The notes under the pieces are model-generated. The model had not been told where the DNA came from and did no database searches. It saw nothing but the letters and a program-made list of their open reading frames with translations. From contig CP060220.1 in NCBI GenBank assembly GCA_023898385.1, positions 1,674,001 through 1,738,000 on the forward strand: a stretch of 64,000 nt of DNA, given 5' to 3'. The DNA comes from Pseudobdellovibrionaceae bacterium. GTDB lineage: Bacteria > Bdellovibrionota > Bdellovibrionia > Bdellovibrionales > UBA1609. Below, piece by piece: positions 14,631 to 24,201 of this stretch. Position 1 is the stretch's first letter; each line of letters begins with the position of its first letter. The translations under genes were made by a program, and so were the position numbers.

Positions 14631-17450
14631 TTGAAAAAAATGATGTTCGGAACGTATTTCAATCAGTCTGTGCTGCTTTACTCTGCAGTTTCACTTGTTT
14701 TTCTTCTTGGCTGTCAACTGGGTGACAATCAAATCCACGGCCGCATCAGTGGTGCTAGCGGGGCTGGTCAGTTTCAGCCCAGTTTTTTGATCAATGGCGG
14801 TAGCAGCTATGTGTCTGCGACCAGTGTAACTTTGCAAATCGAGCCCGATGGCGCAGTGGAATATTCTGTCCACCAAGACGCCTCTCAATGTGAGTCTACC
14901 CAGAGCTGGGAGCCAATCAGTGCTTCAGCCACAATTCCCCTTGAGCATCTTAATGACCTCGTGTCGGTTTTTATTAAATTTCGCACCGCCGACGGCCTTG
15001 AATCGACCTGCATTAGTCAATCAATCACTCATGACAGTTTGGAACCCCTTCCGCCAGATACTTTGACGTTCAATTTAAGCTCCAGCTTTGATGCGAGCAC
15101 TACACCTGAACTAAACTTCTCGGCCGCCGCTGACCAAGGCAATGGCGATATTCATCACTACGAAGCTAGAATCGTTGCTGCCGATGGCGTCACTGAAGTG
15201 GAACCATGGGTCACTGTGGAGACAGGCTATTCATTTTCGGGCCTAACTAGTTTAACACCGGGCGATCGATATCTTGTCGAAGTTCGGTCTGTGGATAAGG
15301 CTGGTAATGTGAGCGCGGGAAATTTATCTGATATTTTCACTGATAAAATCATTGAGTCCCGAATAGAAGGCCTCACTGACGTTGTTCATGCAATCACCCC
15401 CGTAGATCTTGATGGCGATGGTGATTTGGATATTGTTTTGTCGGCGTACGACCAATACCTTTGGGCGGAAAATCTGGATGGCCTTGGAAAGTACAGCACA
15501 TTTAAGCCTGTGAGCCTATTATCAAAAACTTACGGCGGAGCCGTCACAGTTTACGACTTTAATGGTGACGGCACCAAGGATGTGGTAGCACCCCTTAAAA
15601 ACCAAATCGTTTGGTTTCCGAACCAAGTTGCAGCCTATGGTCGATTTTTAATGCCCGTCCAAATAGTCGACCTGCCGGAAGCTCCGTTTGCAATAGATAT
15701 GGGAGACTTTAATGGCGATGGTCAGCCTGACTTTATTTATTTTTTAGCCGTGGCACAGGAACTAGGCTGTGTCCTCTCAAACAGTGACGGCAGCTATTCC
15801 ACCCAACCGATCCATACCGGGTTCACGATATTTCCTTATAGCAATCCCATGATTGTGGATTTTGACTCTGATGGTGATTTAGATATTGTCGCCAATTTAG
15901 GATCTGACACCGTCTTGTTTCGCAACTCCGACGGACTTGGCGCCTTCTCGGGACCTGAAGTATTGGTGTCGGGCGCTCTCCAACTGGCCCACGGTGATCT
16001 CGATGGTGACGGTGACCCTGACTTTATTTCGTCATTGCGAGTTTACAAGAACAACGCCGGCACATTGGTACCTATGGCTGATTACGAAACAGTTAATACC
16101 TATTTTACAAACTATATAAGTCTCGTGGCTGATATGGATAGCGATGGCGATTTAGATTTTGTTACAAAAAGAGCTACGGGCAATAATCAGGTGCAATGGC
16201 ATGAAAATACTGATGGCTTAGGCACGTTATCGGCAGGTGTCACTCTGGCCACTGAACTGATGGGCCAAGATATCGATGGCTTTAGTGTTCTTGATTATGA
16301 TGGCGACCTGGATCTAGACGTTATAGTCGCTTTTGATGACCCATTTGATTTAGTCATGATTGAAAATACAGATGGCCACGGCGCTTTTGGACCGGCTGAC
16401 TCTGTCACCAACCAACTCACTGGGGTCTATCTTCACGACGTTGTAGATTTTGATGCCGATGGCGACCTGGACATTATTGCATTAACCGGCACCAGTGTTG
16501 TTTGGGTTGAGAATACCGATGGTCAGGGTAAAATGAATGCCAATCACAATTTGGTATCAGATTATTTGCCGATACAAAAAAACTTGCGGGTTGTTGACAT
16601 GGACGGCGACTCCGATTTGGATATCGTGACTGCTAGTACCAGTCAGATTTTTTGGTATGAGAATCTCAACCCTGGTTTCTCTGGCCGGATTGTTATTACT
16701 TCTGCGGTAAACAACCTAAAAGACTTTATCATTGCAGATATTGATAACGACAGCGATCCAGATATTTTTTCAGTTTCAGATGGCGATGAGAAAACCGCCA
16801 TGTACCTCAATAATGGCGATGGAACATTTGGCTCGCAAAATGTGATCACCACGTCGTTAATAGACCCACTTTCACTACGACTGGAAGACATTGATGGCGA
16901 CTCGGATTTAGATTTGGTTGTGCTAAAATATCACTACGTCAACTTTTCTACCCAACACAGAGGTGTCCATTGGATTGAAAATACCGATGGCGCAGGCACT
17001 TTTGGCACCATTCGCAACATCATGACTGGTCAGTTATGCATCAACAATACCAATATCCCTCACCCCGGATTGGAGTTTGCTGATTTAGACGGTGACGGCG
17101 ACCTCGACATGGTTTGCTTTGGACTGGGTGCCAGTACGAATTCTTGGGTGAAAAACACTGACGGTGCTGGAACATTTTCAGCTCCCACGAGTTTGGGCTT
17201 CACCTCAGGGTTTTTAGAATCGTTGGATTTTGACAACGACGGCGACCTCGATTTGGTGGCTTTCAGAGCTTCAGGCCTCAATTGGTATGAGAACACTGAC
17301 GGCCTGGGAACATTCGGAGGCGAAAACCTGATCTCTAGTGGGCTAATATCGTTGTCCTATCCCACCACAGCTGATTTTAACGGCAACGGAAAATTGGATC
17401 TCCTCGGCGTGGTCGGCAACCTATTCTCGCCCTACATTGTTCTTCGGTAG
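14631..17450 (+). CDS. Surface lipoprotein with FG-GAP/VCBS calcium-binding repeats
   Basis: About 939 residues. A signal peptide ends in VFLLGC, so it is a lipoprotein. After the cysteine comes QLGDNQIHG, nearly repeated in the next lipoprotein gene. Then come an Ig/fibronectin-like region (to about residue 245) and a long series of FG-GAP repeats. I count 14 Asp-rich loops of the DxDGDGDxD type (for example DLDGDGDLDIV), which bind calcium in beta-propellers of this class. Tandem loops with few cysteines suggest an extracellular adhesin or scaffold. I chose TTG at 14631 (AAGGG upstream, then two lysines before the hydrophobic core); the frame extends back to a GTG at 14619. A sigma-28-like promoter and a palindrome lie upstream. 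Confidence 0.82.
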   Translation: MKKMMFGTYFNQSVLLYSAVSLVFLLGCQLGDNQIHGRISGASGAGQFQPSFLINGGSSYVSATSVTLQIEPDGAVEYSVHQDASQCESTQSWEPISASATIPLEHLNDLVSVFIKFRTADGLESTCISQSITHDSLEPLPPDTLTFNLSSSFDASTTPELNFSAAADQGNGDIHHYEARIVAADGVTEVEPWVTVETGYSFSGLTSLTPGDRYLVEVRSVDKAGNVSAGNLSDIFTDKIIESRIEGLTDVVHAITPVDLDGDGDLDIVLSAYDQYLWAENLDGLGKYSTFKPVSLLSKTYGGAVTVYDFNGDGTKDVVAPLKNQIVWFPNQVAAYGRFLMPVQIVDLPEAPFAIDMGDFNGDGQPDFIYFLAVAQELGCVLSNSDGSYSTQPIHTGFTIFPYSNPMIVDFDSDGDLDIVANLGSDTVLFRNSDGLGAFSGPEVLVSGALQLAHGDLDGDGDPDFISSLRVYKNNAGTLVPMADYETVNTYFTNYISLVADMDSDGDLDFVTKRATGNNQVQWHENTDGLGTLSAGVTLATELMGQDIDGFSVLDYDGDLDLDVIVAFDDPFDLVMIENTDGHGAFGPADSVTNQLTGVYLHDVVDFDADGDLDIIALTGTSVVWVENTDGQGKMNANHNLVSDYLPIQKNLRVVDMDGDSDLDIVTASTSQIFWYENLNPGFSGRIVITSAVNNLKDFIIADIDNDSDPDIFSVSDGDEKTAMYLNNGDGTFGSQNVITTSLIDPLSLRLEDIDGDSDLDLVVLKYHYVNFSTQHRGVHWIENTDGAGTFGTIRNIMTGQLCINNTNIPHPGLEFADLDGDGDLDMVCFGLGASTNSWVKNTDGAGTFSAPTSLGFTSGFLESLDFDNDGDLDLVAFRASGLNWYENTDGLGTFGGENLISSGLISLSYPTTADFNGNGKLDLLGVVGNLFSPYIVLR

Positions 17451-17662
17451 ACCCTCGAATGATTTTTTACAATCAATATTCTCAAAATGATATAAAATGG
17501 ACCATGACTCAATACCATGAATGTCAGCAGACAACGTGAAATCTCATTAATCTGGTGCCGACTCACCATGTCCACAACTGAATCTCAGTCTAATTTGGCT
17601 AGTACGTAAATTCTCAATTTAAAACAAAATCAAAAAAATCTCTATCGCACGCCTAAAACCTC

Positions 17663-17689
17663 TCAAGAAATTCCATATTTTTCCGATAA
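17663..17689 (+). promoter_or_regulatory. Sigma-28-like promoter of the beta-propeller lipoprotein gene
   Basis: TCAAGAAA, 11 bases, then TCCGATAA. The -10 half matches the FliA consensus well and the -35 half only weakly. CCGATAAGACTT-NN-GGCT (17683-17700) is shared with the element at 14564-14581, so the two lipoprotein genes are probably co-regulated whatever the sigma factor. Confidence 0.42.
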
Positions 17690-17735
17690 GACTTACGGCT
17701 GATTATTTATTTTACTAATTTTAAAAGGATTGAAC

Positions 17736-19622
17736 TTGAGATGCAGAAATCTTAGATTCTTCACTTCTGAAGCTCAGCTGCCAAAAACTGGCCGCTGTTA
17801 CCCAACAATGGTACGTTATGGAGCCCTGGTCCGTCTGCTCTTTTCGATGTTTTTCATTGCATCGACTTCTTGCCGTCTTGGTGACAACCGAATCTATGGA
17901 GTCATAAGATCGGATTCATTGCCGTCAACTCCGACAACACCTCTAGTTGTTGCAGCAGCACCTGCACAAATGGGGGTCGGAACTACAAATAATATCGCGC
18001 CTAGCGGTGGAACACCGCCATACACCTATGAAGTGGTTGCTGGACAGGCCACTGTGGATAGCAATGGTACTGTTTCATTGAATTGGGGCCTCGGTGACGT
18101 ACAAATACGAATTACCGATAGCAGTGGCAACGAACAATTCTGGAACACAGAAGTGACGGGGGCAAAGCTCCATCCTGACGTGGTGATTGGCGGCGACCTG
18201 GATACCTACTATACGTGTGCCGCAACAAACAAGGTTTACTTTATTGGTGATGTGTATACTGACGGAATCAATGAACTCTTCGAATCTGATCTCAACGGCG
18301 GCAACTTTCGAAAGCTCAATCAGACTCTTGCCCCTGGCCAATCCGTATTACAATTTAGTCTTTCGCCAGACTGCAGCCACATCACTTATTCCGCCGACGA
18401 CAATGGCGATGGCTCACGCGATGTGTTCACGCTGGACCTCTCTGGGGGGACGCCCGTAAATGTGAGTGCCTTAACCGGTACAGTTTCCACTTTTCCGCGA
18501 TTTGCTGATAGTGGGGCAAAAGTTGTGTTTTTAGCCCAGTATTCAGGGCCCTTAAAATCAGTGGTGATGGCTGCTGTAGTTGGGGATGATGATAGCGCCT
18601 ATGTACTCAATGGCCCGTTAGCGTCAGATAACCCTGGTGTTGATAACATCTTTATGCTGCCTGACGACCAGACGGTTGCCTACTGGGGCACACAAGATGA
18701 CAACGCTAATAAAGAGCTCTTTACTGTGTCTATTAATGGAGGCGCCTACACAAATACCACAGCCCCCGGAACAGGTGATTGGGTTTTTTTCACCGGATAC
18801 TCAGCTGGCGGCAATCGATTGGTCTACGGATCTAGCCAACCGGTGACCAATTGTTATCTTTATGGAGCCACGGCGGGAATCCAAGGCGCGATAGATCTCA
18901 CCTCTCCAAGCGTTAACTATGCCTCACAAGTGGATTTCTCCTGCTCCCAATTTAAAATCAGCTCTGATGGAAATACAGTGATATATTTCGGAAAAGAATC
19001 GCCATCTAACCAATTTGCCCTTTACAAATCATCGACGACATCGACCGGTAGCACCCGCCTCACCCAACTAGAAACGGTGCCTTCATCCTATTCGGTCAAC
19101 AGTTACGCATATTCACGGGACCAGTCACATGCCTATTTTGTCGGCAAACTATCAGGCGAGACTATAGGTCAACTGTACAAAGTTCCTTTAGCAGGAGGAC
19201 CCTCAACTAAACTTACCAACTATGCATCGGGCACAGGGGTAACAAGTTTTCAGGAGTCAGTTGATCAAACAAAAATCGTCTACAAATTCAACACCGGATC
19301 AGGTCAGCACCTTTACTCGATGGATGTCGACGGCGGCTCGAACACGCCATTGATGAGCTCCGGAGACGTTGGTCAGTTGCAGATTACAAGTAGTAACCGA
19401 GTGATATTCTCACATCGACCGTCTACGTCGGGTTCATATGATCTTTATTCAGTGAACCTCGATGGCAGTGATATAAAAAAGATTTCAGGTGATGCCACAT
19501 CAGGGGGGGGAATGCAATGGGGTACGGAATTTACAGTCTCCGCCGACGGGCTAAAGGTTGTTTATAAGTCAGACCAAGAAGTGGATGAGCAATACGAGAT
19601 TTACGTAACTGGCGCTAAATAA
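17736..19622 (+). CDS. Lipoprotein with Ig-like domain and TolB/WD40-like beta-propeller
   Basis: About 628 residues. A hydrophobic segment ending in IASTSC marks a lipoprotein; the next residues, RLGDNRIYG, parallel QLGDNQIHG in the preceding lipoprotein, so the two share a leader and probably a sorting route. An Ig/cadherin-like domain follows (SGGTPPYTYEV). The rest has repeated blocks of the PD40/TolB type (for example SLSPDCSHITYSADDNGDG, VSADGLKVVYKSD), forming a beta-propeller. The start is uncertain: TTG at 17736 has AAGGA six bases upstream but gives an unusually long stretch (45 residues) before the cysteine; ATG at 17808 gives a normal signal peptide but has no ribosome site. Confidence 0.75.
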   Translation: MRCRNLRFFTSEAQLPKTGRCYPTMVRYGALVRLLFSMFFIASTSCRLGDNRIYGVIRSDSLPSTPTTPLVVAAAPAQMGVGTTNNIAPSGGTPPYTYEVVAGQATVDSNGTVSLNWGLGDVQIRITDSSGNEQFWNTEVTGAKLHPDVVIGGDLDTYYTCAATNKVYFIGDVYTDGINELFESDLNGGNFRKLNQTLAPGQSVLQFSLSPDCSHITYSADDNGDGSRDVFTLDLSGGTPVNVSALTGTVSTFPRFADSGAKVVFLAQYSGPLKSVVMAAVVGDDDSAYVLNGPLASDNPGVDNIFMLPDDQTVAYWGTQDDNANKELFTVSINGGAYTNTTAPGTGDWVFFTGYSAGGNRLVYGSSQPVTNCYLYGATAGIQGAIDLTSPSVNYASQVDFSCSQFKISSDGNTVIYFGKESPSNQFALYKSSTTSTGSTRLTQLETVPSSYSVNSYAYSRDQSHAYFVGKLSGETIGQLYKVPLAGGPSTKLTNYASGTGVTSFQESVDQTKIVYKFNTGSGQHLYSMDVDGGSNTPLMSSGDVGQLQITSSNRVIFSHRPSTSGSYDLYSVNLDGSDIKKISGDATSGGGMQWGTEFTVSADGLKVVYKSDQEVDEQYEIYVTGAK

Positions 19623-19867
19623 CGAGATCTTTGTAGGCATTCCGACCATTTTTTAGTCGTCGGGCAGACACCTGAATAATCCATTTCTAGTTTTCGAAAA
19701 ACCAACGACGCAACCATCAACCGCTATTAATAATTCACAAGGGTTATTGGTGAAACACCGAACCATGGACCCACTTTACACTGCGGCTTAGGTCCGAATA
19801 CGAAAATCAAACGTATCGTTACTCAACCTATATCTAGTTTGCCTGGATGGATCCGACCATGGTCTAA

Positions 19868-20989
19868 ATGAAATTTTATTTTATCAGGTTTTTATCCGAT
19901 ACTAAGACTATGAAAAGGTTCTATCTATATATCGCACTTTTTCTAATTTACTTTGTTCCACACGAAGTATTTGCAAAGGTTTGTTCACACCTAGTGCAGC
20001 CCTACGAGCACACAATGCACATACTAAGGGTTTATGGGCATACTAGCCCAAACAAATCTACCCTTGATCAATTTAAAAAGCTCAATCGGGATTTAAAAAG
20101 CATCAACTACCTCATACCTGGTAAAATCGTGTTCGTTCCGGTAGCGAAAAAGTTTGGCGAAAACTTCCAGTGCTATAGCCGAATATTTGAAAATTATCCT
20201 GCCGTACAAGTGACTCCAGTTATACATGTGAACCTACCATCAAACGGTTATGGGACGGTGACGGCTCCGCCCCTGGCTAAACACTATGGCTCTGTGCAAC
20301 GGCAATCCGCCTCCGCCAGCCCCCTCCCTGCACGCATGGCAGGTCCCATAGACGATTACAAACCCTTGGATTACTCTTTATCTGCCGAGTACTACCCCTC
20401 ATTCGGCACCATCACGTCCATAGCAAAATCAGATAGTTCAAAGGCCACCGCAGTTTCGAACCTTAATCATGGTATTAACGTTACAGCATCACTATTCCCA
20501 AATGAAGATTTCACATATTCATTTAGCGGAGGGTACCAAGCGCATAGTTATGCTGAGTTCGAAAATCGAATTTTTGAAAATAGAAGTCACCAACTCACAA
20601 AATTGCACATTGGTGCGAGCTACAAAATCTCTGCCATTCACAGCATCTCAGGCCGTGTGGGAATCAAAACTAGTTTATTTTTAGTCCCAAATGACACCAC
20701 CACCATTACAATGAAAAAGCTGTCTCAAAATGAAATGGTCGTAGGCTATGCCGCGAAATTGGATATTCTTAATGGATCATTTTATAACAATATTTTCCTT
20801 AAATACGATTTACCAGGGTCATCTGAACTAAATCCTGAAAATGGATTTGGGATAGAGTATAATAATAAATGGATAGGCATCGACCAGCACATTTATTTTG
20901 GTGGCCTATTCGAATATTTTTCGCAGGAAATTGCCAATTACTCGCAATCGACTGTGAATTACGGATTGTTGGTAGGCTATGAATACTAA
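19868..20989 (+). CDS. Secreted protein with LysM-like segment and probable outer-membrane barrel
   Basis: 373 residues. A signal peptide (MKRFYLYIALFLIY... ending VFA) begins at the internal ATG 19910; the upstream ATG at 19868 adds 14 residues, and neither has a good ribosome site. After cleavage comes a segment resembling a divergent LysM motif (HTMHILRVYGH ... NYLIPGKIVFVPV), which would bind peptidoglycan. The C-terminal two thirds alternates polar and aromatic residues in strands (ending YGLLVGYEY), as in outer-membrane barrels. It would link cell wall and outer membrane; that is inference. The last 11 bases overlap the next lipoprotein gene. Confidence 0.6.
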   Translation: MKFYFIRFLSDTKTMKRFYLYIALFLIYFVPHEVFAKVCSHLVQPYEHTMHILRVYGHTSPNKSTLDQFKKLNRDLKSINYLIPGKIVFVPVAKKFGENFQCYSRIFENYPAVQVTPVIHVNLPSNGYGTVTAPPLAKHYGSVQRQSASASPLPARMAGPIDDYKPLDYSLSAEYYPSFGTITSIAKSDSSKATAVSNLNHGINVTASLFPNEDFTYSFSGGYQAHSYAEFENRIFENRSHQLTKLHIGASYKISAIHSISGRVGIKTSLFLVPNDTTTITMKKLSQNEMVVGYAAKLDILNGSFYNNIFLKYDLPGSSELNPENGFGIEYNNKWIGIDQHIYFGGLFEYFSQEIANYSQSTVNYGLLVGYEY

Positions 20990-22127
20990 GACCGCTATCA
21001 AAATCTCACTTATTTTTCTATGGACTCTTTGGACCGGTGCGTGCAATCCAGCCGGCACAGTCAGTACGGCGGATACATCTTATGGATCAAGTGAGTCTGC
21101 CGCACCCACTCCCGAACCACCAGATTACCCTGAACTCACCGGCACCATTGGAATCAGTAGTGACGCAAACAACAAGCAGGCTCCCACAACTGATTTTACG
21201 TCTCTCATTAATGATGATGCCGATCAGATGAATATCTCTTCTATTGAAATAGCTATCACGACAGAGACGGTCACTCCAAATAGCGATTTATCTGATGAAA
21301 CCATTGGCAACGTACTCGATTGGACAGACATTACAAGCTCTCTGAACGGTGGCAACAGTGCAAACAACCACGATCCTGGAGATTGGAGCACCTTTCAACC
21401 TACCGAAGCGGGTCTGAGTCTCGATTTTGACGGCCTCGGCGATGGTACAATTGACGACCTCGCCGCAGGCACAGATTACTACATTTCCATCCGAGTCACC
21501 AACGAAGACGGCCTCACCTCAACCGTATCAACCACCCCCGGCTCTGGCTCCACTTCGAGCGCATGGAGCTTTAGCCCCCTTATTGATGGTCTAGCCCCTG
21601 TTCAGTCTTATGCAGAAAATACCAACTTTGGCACCTGGGCCACAAATACCGATGTTCTTGATCACATCTTTCAAGTCTCCTTCATCACCCCAGCATCAAT
21701 GCCGGTATCAAGGACTCTTATTTTTGAATCTGGTGGCTCAGGCAAAGGTCAAGGGCTTTTAGTCGATGCCAGTGGTTACCTGGAGTTTCATTCAGGATCA
21801 TCCACAGCTGCTGGATCGCCGCGAGTCACAAGTTCCCAACCCCTTTTACCTAATCAACAATATACAGTGATTATTTTTGTAGATAACGCCGCTGGGGATA
21901 TTTTTATGTGGGTATCAACCCTAGCTGATGGCTCCCAGGTCAACCTTCCTGTTGACGTAGAAGATACGACCTATAATCAAACTGACCACTGCGGTACAGA
22001 TGGAGGCGCCTATGGCCAAGCCACAAATGGCTCAACAGGCGGCGTCAGCTCTGGCACTTTTGCTGTATTTCCAGCAACCTACACATCAAACCTATTTATC
22101 TATAACGGTCGACCCTCTGGGTACTGA
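20979..22127 (+). CDS. Lipoprotein with LamG-like C-terminal domain
   Basis: 382 residues. The signal peptide ends in LWTGAC, so it is a lipoprotein. A Ser/Thr/Pro linker follows, then a region (about 60-200) of beta-rich sequence, and a C-terminal segment (about 215-375) resembling concanavalin/LamG domains (RTLIFESGG ... GLLVDASGYLEFHSG ... QQYTVIIFVDN). Such domains commonly bind sugars or proteins at the cell surface. The ATG lies inside the 3' end of the barrel-protein gene (11-base overlap), so the two are co-translated. Confidence 0.65.
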   Translation: MNTKTAIKISLIFLWTLWTGACNPAGTVSTADTSYGSSESAAPTPEPPDYPELTGTIGISSDANNKQAPTTDFTSLINDDADQMNISSIEIAITTETVTPNSDLSDETIGNVLDWTDITSSLNGGNSANNHDPGDWSTFQPTEAGLSLDFDGLGDGTIDDLAAGTDYYISIRVTNEDGLTSTVSTTPGSGSTSSAWSFSPLIDGLAPVQSYAENTNFGTWATNTDVLDHIFQVSFITPASMPVSRTLIFESGGSGKGQGLLVDASGYLEFHSGSSTAAGSPRVTSSQPLLPNQQYTVIIFVDNAAGDIFMWVSTLADGSQVNLPVDVEDTTYNQTDHCGTDGGAYGQATNGSTGGVSSGTFAVFPATYTSNLFIYNGRPSGY

Positions 22128-22489
22128 TTGTGACAAAATAACCAGAGAGAAAGTTGCCGCCAACAGCGAATCCCCACATCCCCGCAAATCTTCTCCACCC
22201 ACTTAAGGCTCTAAGAAGCCACCTTTCCTGGACAACACCAGTCGAAAAATTTAATGCTGGCCTTAGCGCTGCAATACCTAGTAGGAAGGCACGCACCCCA
22301 CAGATCTAGAACGAGAGGGGCCATTTAAGGCTGACAAAAAGTGTCACTTTTTTCTCCATTGGACACTCCCCACAATCCCACTCAATTGAAGGCCCCACAA
22401 CATACTCCCGGCTAGGGAACTCTTTTTGCAAAAACCAATGGAAGCTATTAAGAAAGTCCAAATTGGTAATACCGCCCCAGGAGGCCTAA
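22128..22489. other. Intergenic gap before the secreted-hydrolase operon
   Basis: No gene is supported. AAAAAGTG-T-CACTTTTT (22336-22352) is a near-perfect palindrome with a one-base centre and could be an operator for the downstream operon. The right end contains CAGGAGG, the ribosome site of the next gene. I did not find a clear promoter or terminator. Confidence 0.4.
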
Positions 22490-24190
22490 GTGAAATTGAC
22501 CGCTTTTCGTTGTCTCATATTTGCAGCATCTACTCTGGCGACAAGTGCCGCCTCCCTTAGGGCCATCGCCTCTGACATTACGGCACCCCCCTACGACCTC
22601 ACTGATAAGTCTGCTATTGAACAGAGATTTGACGAAATCCTACCCAGCCATGGTCATGCTGTCGCCCAAATAGATCTCGGCGTTCAGACCGAAATCGAAC
22701 TCTTTAATCAATCCCTGGCTTCCATGAAGGTCTTTCGATTGAATGCGCTTAACTTTCTGTCGGATGTAGTAAAAAAAGCGGATGCAGCTGAAGTGAGTGG
22801 TGAAGACTTTGTTCTTGATCAAGAATTTAGCCATCGCCTCATGGCTGGAAGTCGACAGATCTTAAACTATCGCTACGACATTTGGTCAACAATCAATAAA
22901 TACCGTTCAATCAGTGATATACAAAAACATTCTAGACAAAAACTTTATATCAATGAAAAGCCTCCTTGGTTTGGATGGAAGACCGATAAAAAGTATGTTT
23001 TCGACACCAAAACTCCACGTGGAAAGCTTCTAATTAAAGAACTGTCTCTTGGCGTGGCAGCAGCTCTTTCACTTTACGATAATTACTTTTTGTTGATCGA
23101 ATCCTTCGAGAACATTGGGTACGTAAGACGTCGACTCAATCATGGCGACCAGTCTTTCTCAATCCCATCGGATCAACTTGATGAAATATCAGATGGAATT
23201 CGAAGTTTCTCAAATCGGGCTGCGCTTCGCGACACTCTTGAAATGCTTGATTCTTGGGCTCAAGGAAAATCAAAAGAAGAACTTGAGCAAATGGGTGTCG
23301 CAGAATTAGTTGAAATTATTAATTCATCATTCTCGGCTTCGATTTTTCGAGCGAACCTGTTTGAACGATCAGCCATGATGCTTCAACACAGTCTTGACAA
23401 AGGATTTTTTAATGAATTGCGAGATGGTCGCATTGATTCAACAAATTCAATTACAAATTCTTTAAGCAAACTATTTGGCAACGCTGTCGGCCTCGTCGAA
23501 TTCCGAAAAGGAAAACTCTTTAATGACAGCCACGTTACAAGTATGGTTCGCGGAAAACTCAAACCCCTTGATATTTTACTTGAAAAAACCCCCTTTCGCG
23601 TGACAGACCGATTTATACCTGGGCACTGGGGCCATGTGGCCATCTGGATTGGCAGCCTTGATGAACTAAAGAAGGATGGAACCTGGGATCAACTCACTAA
23701 GACAGAACAATGGCAGAGCATCCCCGCCGATCGCAAACAAACCATTGTTAAGAATTTGCAAGATGGACATGTAATATTAGAAGCGCTTCGCACTGGCGTT
23801 GAATTAAACTCACTGGAACACTTTCTAAATGTCGACGATTTTGTGGCCCTCAGAGTTAACAACGAAATGACAGAGAGTGATAAAGTTGAAACCTTAGCGC
23901 GAGCACTATCACATTTTGGCAAAGAGTATGATTTCAACTTCGACATTTCTACGACCAGCAAAATAGTCTGCTCTGAACTGGCCTATCAAACTTATTTTGG
24001 TGTGAAATGGCCTACAGAAAAAACTTTAGGTCGATATAATATTACGCCCGATCATGTGGCTCAGCTAGCCATTGAAGGGGTGCCGTTCTCAGTGGTTGAT
24101 TTATGGCATGATGGGCTTCGAGTGTCTGGCACACAGACTGAATTAGACTACGCATTTAACTCATTGATGATCGATAGCACCATTCAATAG
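22490..24190 (+). CDS. Secreted permuted papain-like hydrolase (YiiX/peptidase C92 type)
   Basis: 566 residues with a signal peptide ending near IASD. The C-terminal part resembles the circularly permuted NlpC/P60 group (YiiX, C92): His382 in GHWGHVAIWIG and Cys494 in KIVCSELAY are in the permuted His-then-Cys order. The 350-residue N-terminal region is helical and unfamiliar. Related enzymes act on amides or acyl groups of lipids or peptides; the substrate here is unknown. The start is GTG with CAGGAGG upstream. It is the first gene of a tight operon with an unknown secreted protein and a phospholipase D-type enzyme; the next gene begins 11 bases later. Confidence 0.75.
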   Translation: MKLTAFRCLIFAASTLATSAASLRAIASDITAPPYDLTDKSAIEQRFDEILPSHGHAVAQIDLGVQTEIELFNQSLASMKVFRLNALNFLSDVVKKADAAEVSGEDFVLDQEFSHRLMAGSRQILNYRYDIWSTINKYRSISDIQKHSRQKLYINEKPPWFGWKTDKKYVFDTKTPRGKLLIKELSLGVAAALSLYDNYFLLIESFENIGYVRRRLNHGDQSFSIPSDQLDEISDGIRSFSNRAALRDTLEMLDSWAQGKSKEELEQMGVAELVEIINSSFSASIFRANLFERSAMMLQHSLDKGFFNELRDGRIDSTNSITNSLSKLFGNAVGLVEFRKGKLFNDSHVTSMVRGKLKPLDILLEKTPFRVTDRFIPGHWGHVAIWIGSLDELKKDGTWDQLTKTEQWQSIPADRKQTIVKNLQDGHVILEALRTGVELNSLEHFLNVDDFVALRVNNEMTESDKVETLARALSHFGKEYDFNFDISTTSKIVCSELAYQTYFGVKWPTEKTLGRYNITPDHVAQLAIEGVPFSVVDLWHDGLRVSGTQTELDYAFNSLMIDSTIQ

Positions 24191-24201
24191 AGGATATCAG
24201 A

